DNA of 64,000 bases from Helicostylum pulchrum (Eukaryota; Mucoromycota; Mucoromycetes; Mucorales; Mucoraceae). Both the position numbers and the translations under genes were made by a program. The DNA is taken from NCBI GenBank assembly GCA_025677825.1, contig JAIXMO010000007.1, positions 806,001 through 870,000 on the forward strand, given 5' to 3'. The notes beneath the pieces are model-generated. The model worked only from the letters and a program-made list of their open reading frames with translations, was not told where the DNA came from and made no database searches. This document shows, one piece after another, positions 1 through 11,164 of this stretch (the first letter of the stretch is position 1; the number at the start of each line of letters is the position of its first letter).

Positions 1-1049
1 GATTTTGATGTCAAGAAAGCCGAGACGGGTATTGTGTTTATTGACGAGATTGATAAGATCTCTAGAAGAACCGATTCGCATACTGCGTCCAGAGATGTAT
101 CTGGTGAAGGTGTTCAGCAGGTATGAATGTATATACATTTGTATATATTTTACATAGATAATTGAACAAATATTATAGTCACTGTTAAGGATGCTTGAAG
201 GAACTGTTGTAAATGTAACGGATAAGTCAGGAGCTGGCAGTCATAAAAGAGGAAACCCTGGTGGATCTTTAAGTTCTCCAAGTAAAGGAGAAACTTATTC
301 TGTTGATACAAGTAATATTCTGTTTATTTTAAGTGGCGCATTTATTGGGTTAGAAAAGATTATTGGAGATCGTCTTTCAAAAGGGGTAATACTAATTTTA
401 TTACGGGGTAAATTGTTTTTAAAGTCTAACTTTTTTTTCGTATGTGTAGTCAATTGGTTTTGACGCACACTTAAAATCAGAATCTGATATTGCTGAAGAA
501 AGTAAAGAATCACTACATGTGGTTGAACCTACTGATTTGGTAAAGTACGGTCTAATTCCTGAATTTGTTGGTCGGGTTCCGGTTGTCGCATCGGTAAATA
601 ATCTTCAGGTAGAGGATTTGGTTCGTGTGTTAAAGGAACCAAAGAATTCATTGTTGAGACAGTATGAAGGACTATTCAAGTTGAATAATGTCAGTCTGAG
701 ATTTAGTCAGAATGCTCTTAAAGGTATTGCTGCACAAGCGTTGGAAAAGAAAACTGGTGCTCGTGGATTAAGACGTATCATGGTAAATAGATATATAACA
801 GTAGAAATAGTAAAATATATTAATATATATGAATTCTAGGAAAACTTGTTGTTGGAACCAATGTATGATGCACCCGCTTCTTGTATTAAACAAGTCATTA
901 TTGACAGTAAAGTTGTAAACAAGGAAAAGACAGCAGTTTATATTACGACAGAAAAATCTCAAATGGCTGATAAAATGATTGCAGATGATGATGGTGTTAG
1001 TTTACCTCTCAATGAGGACGATACCCCACAACAAATGACTCAGATCTAA
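1..1049 (+). CDS. clpX: Mitochondrial ClpX AAA+ unfoldase, 3' part
   Basis: ATP-dependent unfoldase of the mitochondrial matrix (ClpX/Mcx1 family), which unfolds substrates and, where ClpP exists, feeds them to it. The 5' part lies outside the window. Four exons are visible, each a multiple of three: 1-120, 179-385, 450-782 and 840-1049 (289 codons plus stop). The first exon carries the Walker B strand [10 protein letters not shown]; the next has the conserved LEGTVVNV and KRGNPGG segment; the third has the SIGF tripeptide region, the GLIPEFVGR arginine-finger segment and the sensor II motif GARGLRRI. The SIGF segment aligns with the IGF loop that docks bacterial ClpX to ClpP, so a ClpP partner is likely (inference). 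The C-terminal tail after the small AAA domain is acidic and variable. No catalytic residue is missing in the visible part. The alternative assignment, HslU, lacks the IGF loop. Confidence 0.93.
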
Positions 1050-1724
1050 AAATATAATGATACATATATATATGTATATACATGTACATTTTTCTCTTGC
1101 ATATTCTTTTCCTCCCTCCCTCTCTGTCTCGTGCTTTTTTTTTTAAAAAAAAGAATAAATTTTGTAGTACATGCTCAATGTTATAAAAAGGGATTGTACG
1201 TAACAATTATAGATCTGATAAATGCACTTAAATACTTGTACTACTTCACATGTAGTTACACCAGTTCCTCGTTCAATGTACCCCAATAAAACGCTTCTAG
1301 TATTTCGAACAACCTTTGCAACATCTATATATATGTTTTGATAAAGTGTTTATTTCCAACCAGTTGTATTGCACTTAAAAATAAAGAAAAATAAAAAGAG
1401 ATTTAATAAAATACCTTACTACTTATTTTTAAAAGGTGGCAATGTTTTTTTTGGGTGATCCGATAGATCCTCACTATTGCTCACATATCATTCAGACTAA
1501 AATGTTTGGATACTTTGAACTTAATAAATCATGACGGACTTTATAATTAAACAATATTCCTGATAGTCAATTAGTTGAACTAGCTTATTCATATTGTCAA
1601 TTTTATTGAAATAACTATATAAATTCTGGATAAGCAATGCCACTTTATTGTAATGAGAAACTTTCGAATCCATCATTCATCTTTTAGTATAGGAACAATT
1701 AACAAACGCAGTTGTAAATCACTT
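1050..1724. other. Gene-free stretch, clpX 3' flank
   Basis: AT-rich flank after clpX. It holds a CT-rich tract with short A/T runs near 1105-1160 and no open frame with recognisable similarity. I see no gene, RNA or intact element. Confidence 0.4.
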
Positions 1725-2002
1725 TTCATGCCGCTATACTCACTTTTTTTTTTTTGAGTCCTATCGAGGAGTACTGGACCAAGATAAAGAAGTCATCTAG
1801 ATCAGCCAACACCCATAATTGCTTCTGTAACCGCCAAGGTCGGGTTAAAAATTATATGACTTTTTGGGACAGCTGTCTTAAGTCTAAGGTCAGATATTAT
1901 TCAAAAATTAGACCTGGCGCTTTTTTTAAAAAGTTCAGTTACACCTGGTCCGAATTTCCCCTCAAAAAATCGTCGCGGATGTTCGGTGCAATTTATTTAT
2001 AA
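1725..2002 (+). pseudogene. Tc1-like DDE transposase relic (C-terminal part)
   Basis: Remains of a Tc1/mariner-type transposase. Reading from about 1727 gives MPLYSLFFFL followed by SPIEEYWTKIKK, a mutated version of the family signature LPPYSPxLNPIEExWSKxK, which contains the third catalytic acidic residue (E of IEE). The run of T at 1745-1756 has replaced the middle of the motif. Downstream, FWDSCLKSK resembles the usual C-terminal WDRCL segment. Earlier catalytic residues and an N-terminal helix-turn-helix are not found upstream, and terminal inverted repeats were not recognised. It ends about 40 bp before the start codon of the next gene, so it forms part of that gene's upstream region. 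The family assignment rests on the one motif block, which is distinctive. Confidence 0.6.
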
Positions 2003-2044
2003 AAAGGGAAAATAAACCCTTTTTTTTTATTAATTTTTATTTGT

Positions 2045-3018
2045 ATGTCCTTTTTAAAAAAATCATTGTTTCAACTTGCAGGATTTGGAGACCCTGCTTT
2101 ACTTCCACCACAGGAATACTTGGCCTCAGAACCTGATGATTGTTCCAGTTGTGTTGATTCTTGTACCGACCATAAACAATTTCCTTCCAATTTATATATT
2201 GATCAAGTAATACCTATGCTGGGTTCCGTAGATGCTTATGCAAGACACGTTATTATCGCTACCGGGTTATCTAATTGGCCTTCTAAAATTCTGAAAGAAA
2301 AAGATACGGTGGCCAATAGTTTATACCACGCTGGAGGTAAACGTGGTTCGAATGGTTGGAACAACATGGTTTCTAATTCTTCTTTGGTATCTTATTTTTC
2401 TACTGTACCTGATTCTTGTGATGTAATTATCTATCCCGATAATATCATTGTGTCCAATGTTACATGCGACACTGCAGATGATTTTAATGATTTGTTTTTA
2501 AGTACGGATTTACCCAAGGAGCCAGTAGATATTGAGCTTATAAATAAGGATGATAGGTTGGTAGAGATGAAAGTGCAGAAAAATCCATATAGAACTTTAA
2601 TGTTGTTATGCTCGCATGGAAGAGTGGATAAAAGGTGCGGTGTGACAGCGCCTATCTTGGCGTATGAGTTGGATCAAGTGCTACGAGAGAAAAATTTGGA
2701 TGAGCATGATGCAGGTATATTGATGGTGAGCCATATAGGAGGTAAATGTAATATACCGTTACGTATATTATGTGTACTTATCTTTTTTTTTTCTTTTTTT
2801 TTATTTCGGGATAATTAGGGCATCAGTTATCAGGTAATGTCATATGTTATATTGATGAAGGTAAAAAAGGCATTTGGTATGGTAGAGTCAAAACCTGTCA
2901 TTGTCGATCGATTATAGAAGAAACTATTTTGCAAGGAAAAATTATTAAAGAGTTGTATCGTGGTGCAATGGATAAAAGTTTTAAAAATCAAGTTGGGAGG
3001 TCGATGCTTAGATGGTAA
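2045..3018 (+). CDS. Apd1-like sucrase/ferredoxin-like protein, copy 1
   Basis: Protein of 298 residues in the sucrase/ferredoxin-like (Apd1/Aim32) family, whose yeast members bind a [2Fe-2S] cluster through two Cys and two His. Exons 2045-2741 and 2819-3018. The C-terminal thioredoxin-like domain shows CSHGRVDKRC (C189 and C198, CX8C) and HIGGH (H230 and H234, HX3H), matching the described ligand pattern. N-terminal cysteines C33, C36 and C40 (CSSCVDSC) add a second Cys-rich patch. The single intron splits a glycine codon inside HIGGH. The start is the ATG at 2045, which lines up with the N-terminus of the paralogue at 4444. The cytosolic or mitochondrial location cannot be decided; no clear presequence is seen. 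Role in redox or Fe-S handling is from the family. Confidence 0.9.
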
Positions 3019-3342
3019 AAAAAAAGTTATTAGAATATAAATAAATCGCCGCTTTGGTTCAAGAACAGGTTACATTTTGATAGGTTTCCCTTGGTAAAAA
3101 AAAAACCTATCAAAAACTGACAGAAAACTAGTTACCCTCCATATTTACGTTTGATACTCTTTACTCTTTTAACCATATTTTCGATAAAATGTCAATTACA
3201 AGTTACTGTACCTTTTCTTTTTGTTTGTTATGATATTCTGTTTCTAAATATTTGCTCACAGAGTTTTTGATATCCTCAGCAAAAAGGTAAATACGATCAA
3301 GAGAACTATTAAATAATAAAAAAAAAAAAACCCAAAGTTCAG

Positions 3343-3600
3343 TGTTTATTTCAAGAGGATAATGAGAGCCCTCACAAAGGTTCGTATGCCGATTGGTAAA
3401 AAAAAAGAGCGATGATGGATTTGATAGATTTCTGGCCACCACAAAGTCCGGATTGAAATACAATAGAGCACTTGTGGGCCGTACTGGAAAGGCAGATAGA
3501 AGAGAAAAGGTGCTTGATTAAGAATGTTAATGACATCAAAGTTCACTTAAAAAAGAGTGGGATCGACTCGACCTTGAGATCACTCCATAAATTAGTTATA
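3343..3600 (+). pseudogene. Tc1/mariner transposase relic, second type
   Basis: In one frame from 3343 the text reads CLFQEDNESPHKGSYADW, a stop, then KKRAMMDLIDFWPPQSPD, a stop, then NTIEHLWAVLERQIEEKRC and LIKNVNDIKVHLKK. These are the second catalytic Asp (QEDN) and third acidic residue (IEH) of a Tc1/mariner DDE transposase in the right spacing. After LKK the frame shifts by one base into EWDRLDLEIT, the usual C-terminal segment. Two in-frame stops and one frameshift show the copy is dead. Its motif (WPPQSPDxNxIEHLW) differs from the relic at 1725, so it comes from a different subfamily. No terminal repeats were recognised. It lies between the two tandem Apd1-like genes. Confidence 0.8.
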
Positions 3601-4443
3601 TAGTATAACTAAATACCATAAAAAAGGGAGTGATATATTTTCTTTCTCACGTACTCATACTTCGCACTATTAAAAAATCCGTTTTTGTTTGTTATTGCTT
3701 GAAGTAAATCCTTGAGAAATTTGGTGTAGCCATAAAAATAGTAAAAATACTTGCTGTGACAACAGTTTCGTTTTTGTGTGAGTTTGTCTGTTTGTGTACG
3801 TGCTTAGTCTACAGTGTAAATTAGCTGAAAAGCGCCACTAAGAAACCTTTACCCTATCAATGTGCGACTGCTTTTAAAGGTCATTGGCTCAAAGTTGCGA
3901 ACGGTGACATTCAGTCATACGGAAAAAGGAATTTTAGATGGTACAGCCGTAATGGTGCCTTCAAGAATTATGATACATTTTTGTGTTACAAATGTTAAGC
4001 AGTAACAATCGACTGTAATTATGGCTCCTTTTTTTAAGGAACTCGGTTAGCTCAAATGAAAAACATGTACCACTTGTTGCTGGACACATAGTAATCTTCA
4101 ATTACCTGTAGATAAAGGTTCATATGATATACAGATATTTACATTAAAAACTGCTTCCCTTTTCAATCGGTTATCAACTACAAAGCTCTCGATATAGGCT
4201 CTTGGTACTTTTCTGTTGGATCTATCCTACTAGAGCCAATAACTGTATACCAATTGACTCTTTCATATATTTAACTATGAATATATCAGATATGATTGGC
4301 CTGTTTATACTTTGATGTTGTTAACTTATGAGACTTCGCGCGCTGGTTCGGAGGAGGAGGAGGATCTTCTGTTTTAAGCTCCGTCAACAGAAATATATAA
4401 AATGGGAAAGTGCAGGTTTTTATTTTTATTAAAGACTAATACT
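3601..4443. other. Intergenic stretch between the two Apd1-like genes
   Basis: About 840 bp without a supported gene. It contains GAG-rich sequence at 4351-4366 and AT-rich DNA. An ATG at 4402 is in frame with the gene downstream, but the paralogue alignment favours the ATG at 4444. Nothing else is recognised. Confidence 0.4.
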
Positions 4444-5423
4444 ATGGTGTCATACATGAAAAAATCGTTAGGATCTATTGCTGGATACGGTAACCCTGAT
4501 CTTCTTCCTCCCACTGAATATTTAGCAGAGTTACCTTGCCATGAAGATGAAGAGGCGGATGATTGTACAGGTTGCTTGGACCCTTGTACCGAACATAAAG
4601 AATACCCGTCATATTTAAATATTGAAATGGATTTTCCAATTCTGGGATCGGTCAAACCGTACGGTAGACATATTATTATCGCTACAGGTAGTTCAGATTG
4701 GGCCAAAAAAATCGAACAAGAGCAAGGCACGTTTGCTTACAGTCTTTCCGAAGCTGAATCTAATGCAGCACGATCTAATCCTTGGAAAAATTTGGTTACT
4801 AACTCTTCGTTGGTGTCAGTTCATTCGACAGTGACAGATGGTTGTGACGTACTGATTTTACCGGATAACATACTAGTGGCTAATGTTACAGCTGATAAAG
4901 CAAATGATTTTTATCAATTGTTCGTTCAAACTGATTTACCAAAAGAACCAATTGATATTGATTTAATGAAATATGATAGTCGGTTAGGGCGAATGAAAAT
5001 TTTTAAAAATCCATACAAGAAATTAATCTTGCTGTGTTCTCATAAGAAGAGAGATAAAAGGTGTGGTGTTACGGCCCCCATTTTGGCGCAGGAGTTTGAT
5101 CATGTACTTCGTGTAAAAGATATCGGTGAATATGACGCGGCAGTGGTTATGGTCAGTCATATAGGAGGTAGGAATTATGCTTCAATTGTTTATATATATA
5201 TTGATATATAATTATTTTTTTAGGTCACAAGATTGCAGGAAACGTTATTTGCTATATAAATGATGGTACTAGAGGTGTTTGGTACGGTAGAGTCAAAAGT
5301 TGTCATGTTCGCATCATCGTAGAAGAAACAATTATCAATGGAAAAATCGTTAAAGATATTTATCGTGGTGCTATGGATAATAGTTTTGAGAAACAAGTAA
5401 AGAAATCATTTTTAAAATGGTAG
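4444..5423 (+). CDS. Apd1-like sucrase/ferredoxin-like protein, copy 2
   Basis: Paralogue (307 residues) of the protein encoded at 2045, same strand, roughly half identical by eye along the whole length. Exons 4444-5167 and 5224-5423; the second exon has exactly the same length as in copy 1 and the intron sits at the same phase in the same glycine codon. Cluster ligand candidates are C198 and C207 (CSHKKRDKRC) and H239 and H243 (HIGGH). The N-terminal cysteine patch is CTGCLDPC, preceded by an acidic insertion (HEDEEADD) missing from copy 1. An in-frame ATG 42 nt upstream would add a hydrophobic leader, but the alignment with copy 1 favours 4444. Same inferred role: [2Fe-2S] thioredoxin-like redox protein. 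Confidence 0.9.
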
Positions 5424-5823
5424 ATTTCTTTTTTCTTTATACATCATGTAGAGTACTTGTAATAAAATATCTTTATTCTATGTATAAATTTTGTTATCAG
5501 ATCATTCTTTTTTTTTGGTTACACTTTTTACATATAAAATTGCTTGTGTAGGGATATGTTTACGAATAAAGTAATGTTCCATTTTAATTAATGTATCTAT
5601 AATAAGGAATTGTCAAGTGTTACTTTAGTGTACCTGAAAGGGTTTTTTCTTCTCCAAAAAAGAGAACCCCAAGGTAAGTCACCCACTGTGACGTCCTTGT
5701 TAAAAAAAACGGAGTTTTTATAGACTTTTTTTTTTTTTTTTGCCCCAGGTGGGTAGTCCTGTCATTTTTAACCCCCAGTTATTTTTCTTTTGTACTTTCT
5801 TTAAAAAAGGAACTTGCTTAATC

Positions 5824-6414
5824 ATGTCTAGTACTATCTTACAAACACTTCGTCAAAATGGATCTGCCATGCGCAAGTTTACACCTACTTTGTTCCGTAC
5901 CATGAGCACAGTTGCACCTACTATCACCCCTACACCTATTGTCAGTCCTCCTGCTAGTAGCGAAGTACCCATCGTTCCTAACAATGAAGTCGTCAGTCAA
6001 TTAGTCAACACACTTATGAGAGACGGTAAGAAGGCTAGAGCACAACGTCTCGTCTCTGATAGTATGAATCACCTTACCAAAAAGTTGGGCGCAGAGACCG
6101 ATGCCTATGCTGTTTTATTGGAGTCTATTGAGTCTGCTTCACCTTTATTGAAACTATCATCCACAAAGAAGGGATCTAAAGTTGTTCATGTACCTACAGC
6201 ATTAAGAGACCGTCAACGTCGTCGTCGTGCTATCGTTTGGATGTTGGATGCTGCAAAGAAGCGTGGAGAGAAATCATTCGAAGAAAGATTTGCAGCAGAG
6301 GTGTTTGATGTTTCGCAAGGAACCAGTCTTGTTTTGCAAAAGAAGCAACAAGTACATAAACAAGCTTTGGCTAATCGTGCTAATGCTCAAGTTTCTTATA
6401 ATACACAACGATAA
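5824..6414 (+). CDS. RSM7: Mitochondrial small ribosomal subunit protein uS7m
   Basis: Single-exon gene for a 196-residue S7-family protein of the mitochondrial ribosome, which binds the 3' domain of the small rRNA. The N-terminal 50 residues are rich in Ser, Thr, Pro and Arg without acidic residues until later, typical of a presequence. The S7 core follows: VVSQLVNTLMRDGKKARAQR, then a LESIESASP helix, a basic segment around VHVPTALRDRQRRRRAIVWM and the C-terminal AAKKRGEKSFEERFAAE. The longer frame starting at 5740 would put a proline- and phenylalanine-rich segment before the presequence, so the ATG at 5824 was chosen. No introns. No damage is visible. Confidence 0.93.
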   Translation: MSSTILQTLRQNGSAMRKFTPTLFRTMSTVAPTITPTPIVSPPASSEVPIVPNNEVVSQLVNTLMRDGKKARAQRLVSDSMNHLTKKLGAETDAYAVLLESIESASPLLKLSSTKKGSKVVHVPTALRDRQRRRRAIVWMLDAAKKRGEKSFEERFAAEVFDVSQGTSLVLQKKQQVHKQALANRANAQVSYNTQR

Positions 6415-8207
6415 ATTTTGTAGAGAGTAGAGAAGAAGAGAGGATTGGGTTTTTTTTTCATGCATTTAAAAAAAAAGTATATATTACACGTATCAACAAC
6501 AAACTTAAATATCTGGACGTGGTTTTATATATTATTATAATAAAAGTTTTAATTATTTTAGAAAGCTACATATACTTTTCTTTTATTTTAATTAGTACAT
6601 CGTGATATAATGCCAAGTTTAATCTTGAAAAGGTTTCTTCGAGTGGATATAAAAACGAAGGTCTTTTTATTTATATATAAACGAGCGTAGTAAAGAGTGT
6701 ACTGCACATCCGGAGACCCGTTTCATAAGTGACATACAGGCAGAGGAGATCTAGCCGAGAGGTTTACAGACAGGAGCCGTAGGATTCAAATGATTCAGGC
6801 ATTCGTAATAAATGTAAGGTTTTCATAGTCGCGAGGATTTTGTAGTGGGCTTTTTGTCAATTCCTGTTTTTCTACAGATATTAATATATTATTGGCATCG
6901 TAATATAGGTTTACCTTAAGCTATAAAGAGATTTTAAGCGAAGTTTCTGTGTTAATGAGAGTAGAGAAAGGTGTTTTTTCACGTAAAATGAAAGGATATC
7001 CATTTTATTTCGAGAACGTAGAGCAATAAAGCTCCACAGAATCATCAGCGATTACGAAGCTACTTGAACAAAATAATTATTTTCTGACAAAGAAAACACC
7101 TTATTTCGATCACTGTAAAAATGACCTTTTATAAAAGTAATGCGTTTTAAAGAGGATTATGAAGGAGCAATGATGGATTGTAGCACTTTAAATAGTTTTT
7201 GAGCTATTCCAAGTTATTTCATAAAAAAATACGCCGTGTATCTTTTTCTGCAAGAGCTCAAACATTAGATTATTATTGCTGTCGATTAAAAAATTGCATA
7301 GCTATTTATTAGAATGCCACATAACAATACATTTAAAAACTATTAGATATGATTTACAGAACTAAAAATTATCTTTATGTTCACTTTAGCAACCGTCTGT
7401 ATTTAGTTAATTTACTAAAGATTCAATGCTGATACATACTCCATTCAAGTCTACAGTTATTGTATTTATATTTCAATTACTCATAGAGCTGAATAATGTT
7501 GTACAATGCATTTCCAACAAAATTATTGTACACAAAAATATTGCCCAATTATTTGAAGGAATATTACTTTCGCTTCCAGTTGTTATGATTGATTCTATCG
7601 ATCCGATCGTCCCATAATTACAGTCTTTTGAGACGGTCTGTTCTTGTTATTGAGTGTTCTATAGACAGAGCGCAAAAAATAGTAAAGTAGGTTTTTTAAG
7701 AACATGGTTTAACTTACTCTTATCAAACTGTCAATAACCAAGAAAATTCGTTTAGCGCGAAAAAGTATTCTTTTAATAGCCCCCCCCCCCCCTCCTCCAA
7801 ATAGATATGGAGAATCTTCATAAACCACCTAGCATGTTGGTGGGAGTTGATTGATGGTGGGAACCTTCTCGTCCTTTGTAATAGTTTTAAGCAAGCCGTA
7901 TCTGTTGTATTGACGCTACACTTATTATAAGACAGTGAACGTGCTAAAAAGAAATGAAAATACGAGTGTCTTTTTAAAAAGGATATAACTACTTATAAAT
8001 AATAATAAAAAATACCTGCTTATATGCGTTTAAAATAAAAGAAGAAAAAAGAGTTTACTGCAAAAAAAAAGTGGGATTAAGTACGATTGAATGTGATAAA
8101 TAAGGTGATTTAATCATTTGCATCATTTTTTTTTTACTAACAACGCGAGAAATATCTAAATATTTACAAAGCTTTATACATATTTTTCCATATATACCTT
8201 CCACATA

Positions 8208-8257
<50 letters not shown>

Positions 8258-8442
8258 CTTTTATTTTTATTATAAATGAACTCTTTATCATCAGATCTGA
8301 ATGCACTTCCCCGATCCATTTACTACATGTGATACGAAAAAGAAAGAAAAAAAAAGAAATAAAAGACTAGATTTTCTTCTCTTTATTTTTAGTTTCTTCT
8401 TTACCCCTTTTATATTTATATAAAAAACAATAATCTTTCAAT
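6415..8442. other. Gene-poor 2 kb stretch
   Basis: No supported gene. Open frames are short and without similarity that I recognise. A C homopolymer of about 12 nt lies near 7781-7792 followed by TCCTCC, and a GA microsatellite follows at 8211. An A-box-like string near 6750 was examined for a tRNA and rejected. Confidence 0.4.
8211..8255. repeat. (GA)n microsatellite
   Basis: Uninterrupted GA dinucleotide repeat, about 22 units, 190 bp upstream of the metallothionein start codon. Confidence 0.95.
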
Positions 8443-8573
8443 ATGCAAAACGGTGATGGATGTAACTGGTAAGTACTGAATTTATTTAGATAGTAGCGTA
8501 CTTATATCTGTTGCTGTTATATAGCTCTTGCGGTACCAAATGTGCTTGTGCTTCTTGCAAATGTAAAAAGTAA
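8443..8573 (+). CDS. Metallothionein, 24 residues, one intron
   Basis: Very short spliced gene. Exon 1 (8443-8468) encodes MQNGDGCN plus two bases of a Cys codon; a 56-nt intron with GTAAGT donor and ATAG acceptor follows; exon 2 (8525-8573) encodes the rest, ending CKCKK. The 24-residue product has seven cysteines (7, 9, 11, 15, 17, 20, 22) in the order CXCXCX3CXCX2CXC and no aromatic residues or His. The part CXCX3CXCX2C is the same spacing as in the short copper metallothionein of Neurospora, as I recall it. Expected role: cytosolic chelation of Cu(I) or other soft metals. A TATA-like stretch (8410-8427) lies just upstream. Splicing is needed for the reading: unspliced, the frame ends at a TAA right after the donor. 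No metal-response element was identified. Confidence 0.8.
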
Positions 8574-9008
8574 AAAAAAAAACTGATTTTACTTCTTGAT
8601 ATCGGTTGGGATTCTCTCTGTCTCTTTTTGTCTCTCCAATGCTTTCTATTTATCGATACATTTATTAAAATAAATAAACTTATTTTGTCTCAATATTTCA
8701 CTTTTTTTTTTTTCCTTTTTAATTATATTTGAATGTCACATTGATGGCTTGTAAACAAATCTACTCGGATTATGCCGTTTTATGGCATTATGTATTTATT
8801 GCTTACTATACTAAAGCTCATTTTGCGTGTGAAAAAGATGTACCAAATCACCGTGCGTTTTTTAAGTTTTTTTAAATAATTAAAAAAAAAGAGAGATTAA
8901 GAGTATAGATGGTATGTGAAACCATTACAAAAGGTACAGCAAAAATCACTCATAGGTAACACTACTGCTACACGAAAAATATACAGATATTAAAAATCTA
9001 CGTTTTAT
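8574..9008. other. Intergenic between convergent metallothionein and MFS genes
   Basis: About 435 bp of AT-rich sequence that must hold both 3' ends. No gene seen. Confidence 0.4.
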
Positions 9009-11164
9009 TTATTTATACTTGGCCAAGCCTGCTCTTCTTCTCAGGTGAACACCCTTGTACTTTACATACACCAATAAGCACATACCGACTACATTGAGTG
9101 AGGCTAAAAGGATAGACACGTATCCGATAGAGAGCTCGGACCCCATAATAGGTGATACCATACTTAGGATAGCGGCCATTGTCATTCTGAATAAGTTACA
9201 GGCTGCCGTAACGGATGCGCCTTTTCCCGGAACTGAGTCTACTGCGTACGCTGAACCAGCTGTATAAACTTTTAAGTGTGTTAGTTTATGCGTAAAAAGT
9301 AATAATAAATGGTTATTTACCTTGGCTCATTCCAAAACATAATATACTAAATCCAATAATTGCTGGCCAGACTGAAAAGTTTGCCATAATACTCCATCCG
9401 AATAATAATACACCTAATGGAACTAGAATAAATCCACCCGGCCTATATTATATATAGATATATATATTAATTGCTTGTTTTATATATACATATATAAATA
9501 TATATATATATCGGTATTACCATGTATTTAAGGTAAGCCTATCTTCTGGTTTAGATATACCATCTCTTTGGTTACATGAGCGAACTAATAAGTAATCAGA
9601 TAGTCTTCCAGATACAATTGAGCCCAGTACATTTCCAATACCAGCACCAATAAAACTTAGGCCTAAGCGAAAATAAAATAAGTTTTATGCATTCAAAAGT
9701 AAAAAAAAAAAAGTATTACATACCAGTTTGCCAAGAATCAAAACCATAATGTATATAGTACAAGTCTGGTATTAGAGTTTCTAGCGTGAACATGGTACCG
9801 AAACAAAAGCCAATTTCAATTGCAACCAGACAGACAAATAAGTATTTTAGCATAAATAAGCTTTGCAACGGATTGAATTTTGGTCTTTCTGGTTCTTCTT
9901 CTTCTATTGTAGATTTGGGCGTAGCGGATAAATCAACGAAAGTGGTTTGACTCTGAAGTTGAGTAAAAGATTGGTCCCATTGAATATCAAGTCGATATGT
10001 TTCTGGAAAAAACAAGAATAAAAACACAAATAGGAATATACCGTAACCTGCACATATCCAGAAAACACTTCTCCAACCTAATGATGTGGTCACACCACCT
10101 CCAATAATAGGACCTATTATATCTTAATTTGAATATATGTATATATGGGTACATTAAAATAAGTTCATTTTTGTTTTGTATACCTATTAGAGGACCGAGA
10201 AATTGACCAACAAATAAAAAACTAAATGCTGAACCCCTTTCGGTAATTTGCCAACAGTCAGATACGGTTCCAGCACCTACTGACATGGTTACTAAGAAAA
10301 ATAAAATAAAAAAATAAGCATCTGCAAAAAAAAAAGGAGCTGTATACATCATCGTACCTGATGTTCCAACTGATTGGATGCATCTAAGCACTACCAGTAA
10401 CCAAATATTATTTATTAATGCACAACCAATAGATGCAGCAATAAAAATAAGTAATGAAATTAAATATAGAAATCTTTTTAAAAAAAGAGAAATTAATACC
10501 AAAAAAGAAGCTGCAGTTGTTTCGTTATTTTACCTTCGAATATGATAATAATCAGACATTGATGCCCACAAGATCGGCTGAGTATTATGCGGGAAATTCG
10601 TGAGTTAAAAAAGAAAAAGAGATTGTACATGTGTAATAAACTTACCCCTAATCCACCAAATAAAATAAATAACGAGGATACAAGTGTTATACCAATATCG
10701 GGAGCATTTAATTCATTTCTAATATCAGGAATACTAGGAAACTATGATATTTGTTTTTTTAGTTAAAATCAAATCAATTAAAGTAATATACATACATAAA
10801 CTGTAGAACAAAATCCATTTAGTGAGGAGCCAGCCGCTAAACAAGCTAGAATCAATTGCTTTTTCCGTTTTGAAAATAAGCGTGGGTCTTGTGATACAGT
10901 TGGTTTAAATGCCATTTTACGCTTTATCCAGCGCCAAAAAGTCTTGGGGTGTTGCATTACGTTGAAATAAAGTTGTTGTTGCCGCTTGCTAGAGTCTCGG
11001 CGGTCGATATCGCATTGCAGTGGAGTACCTAGCGTTTCGTGGTAGTTGAGGTTGTCGATAAGTAAAGACTGGCGTACGTGCGATGAGCTTGTGCCTGGTC
11101 TGGAATCTATTGGATCCATAAATGCAGAAGAGGATACAAATTCTGTCTTTTCCGGATTGCGCAT
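9009..11164 (-). CDS. Major facilitator superfamily transporter, DHA1 type
   Basis: Twelve-helix proton-antiporter-type transporter of 545 residues, with a long polar N-terminus of about 100 residues. Nine exons (minus strand, first to last): 10796-11164, 10646-10741, 10534-10577, 10358-10473, 10184-10291, 9724-10113, 9521-9662, 9321-9442, 9009-9259; the sum is a multiple of three. Motif A after helix 2 reads GPILWASMSDYYHIRR; helix 4 has RCIQSVGTSVTMSVGAG; motif C of drug/H+ antiporters in helix 5 reads GPLIGPIIGGG, followed by GWRSVFWI. A polar loop (Glu/Pro rich) separates helices 6 and 7. The 66-nt intron at 10292-10357 must be removed to restore the helix 4 motif. Substrate is unknown; polyamine, drug or organic-ion export are all possible in this family. 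Confidence 0.9.

Noticed and set aside
5740..5823. Upstream extension of the uS7m frame
   Set aside because: It would place a Pro/Phe-rich stretch before the mitochondrial presequence; ATG 5824 fits the family.
6745..6800. tRNA-like A box (CTAGCCGAGAGG) and weak B box
   Set aside because: Acceptor and D stems do not pair and the B box is one base out; at most a decayed tRNA-derived repeat.
7426..7617. 63-codon open frame in the gene-poor stretch
   Set aside because: No similarity, no supporting splice or promoter signal; expected by chance in AT-rich DNA.
9055..9267. Plus-strand open frame
   Set aside because: Antisense shadow of the last MFS exon, whose helices are well supported on the minus strand.
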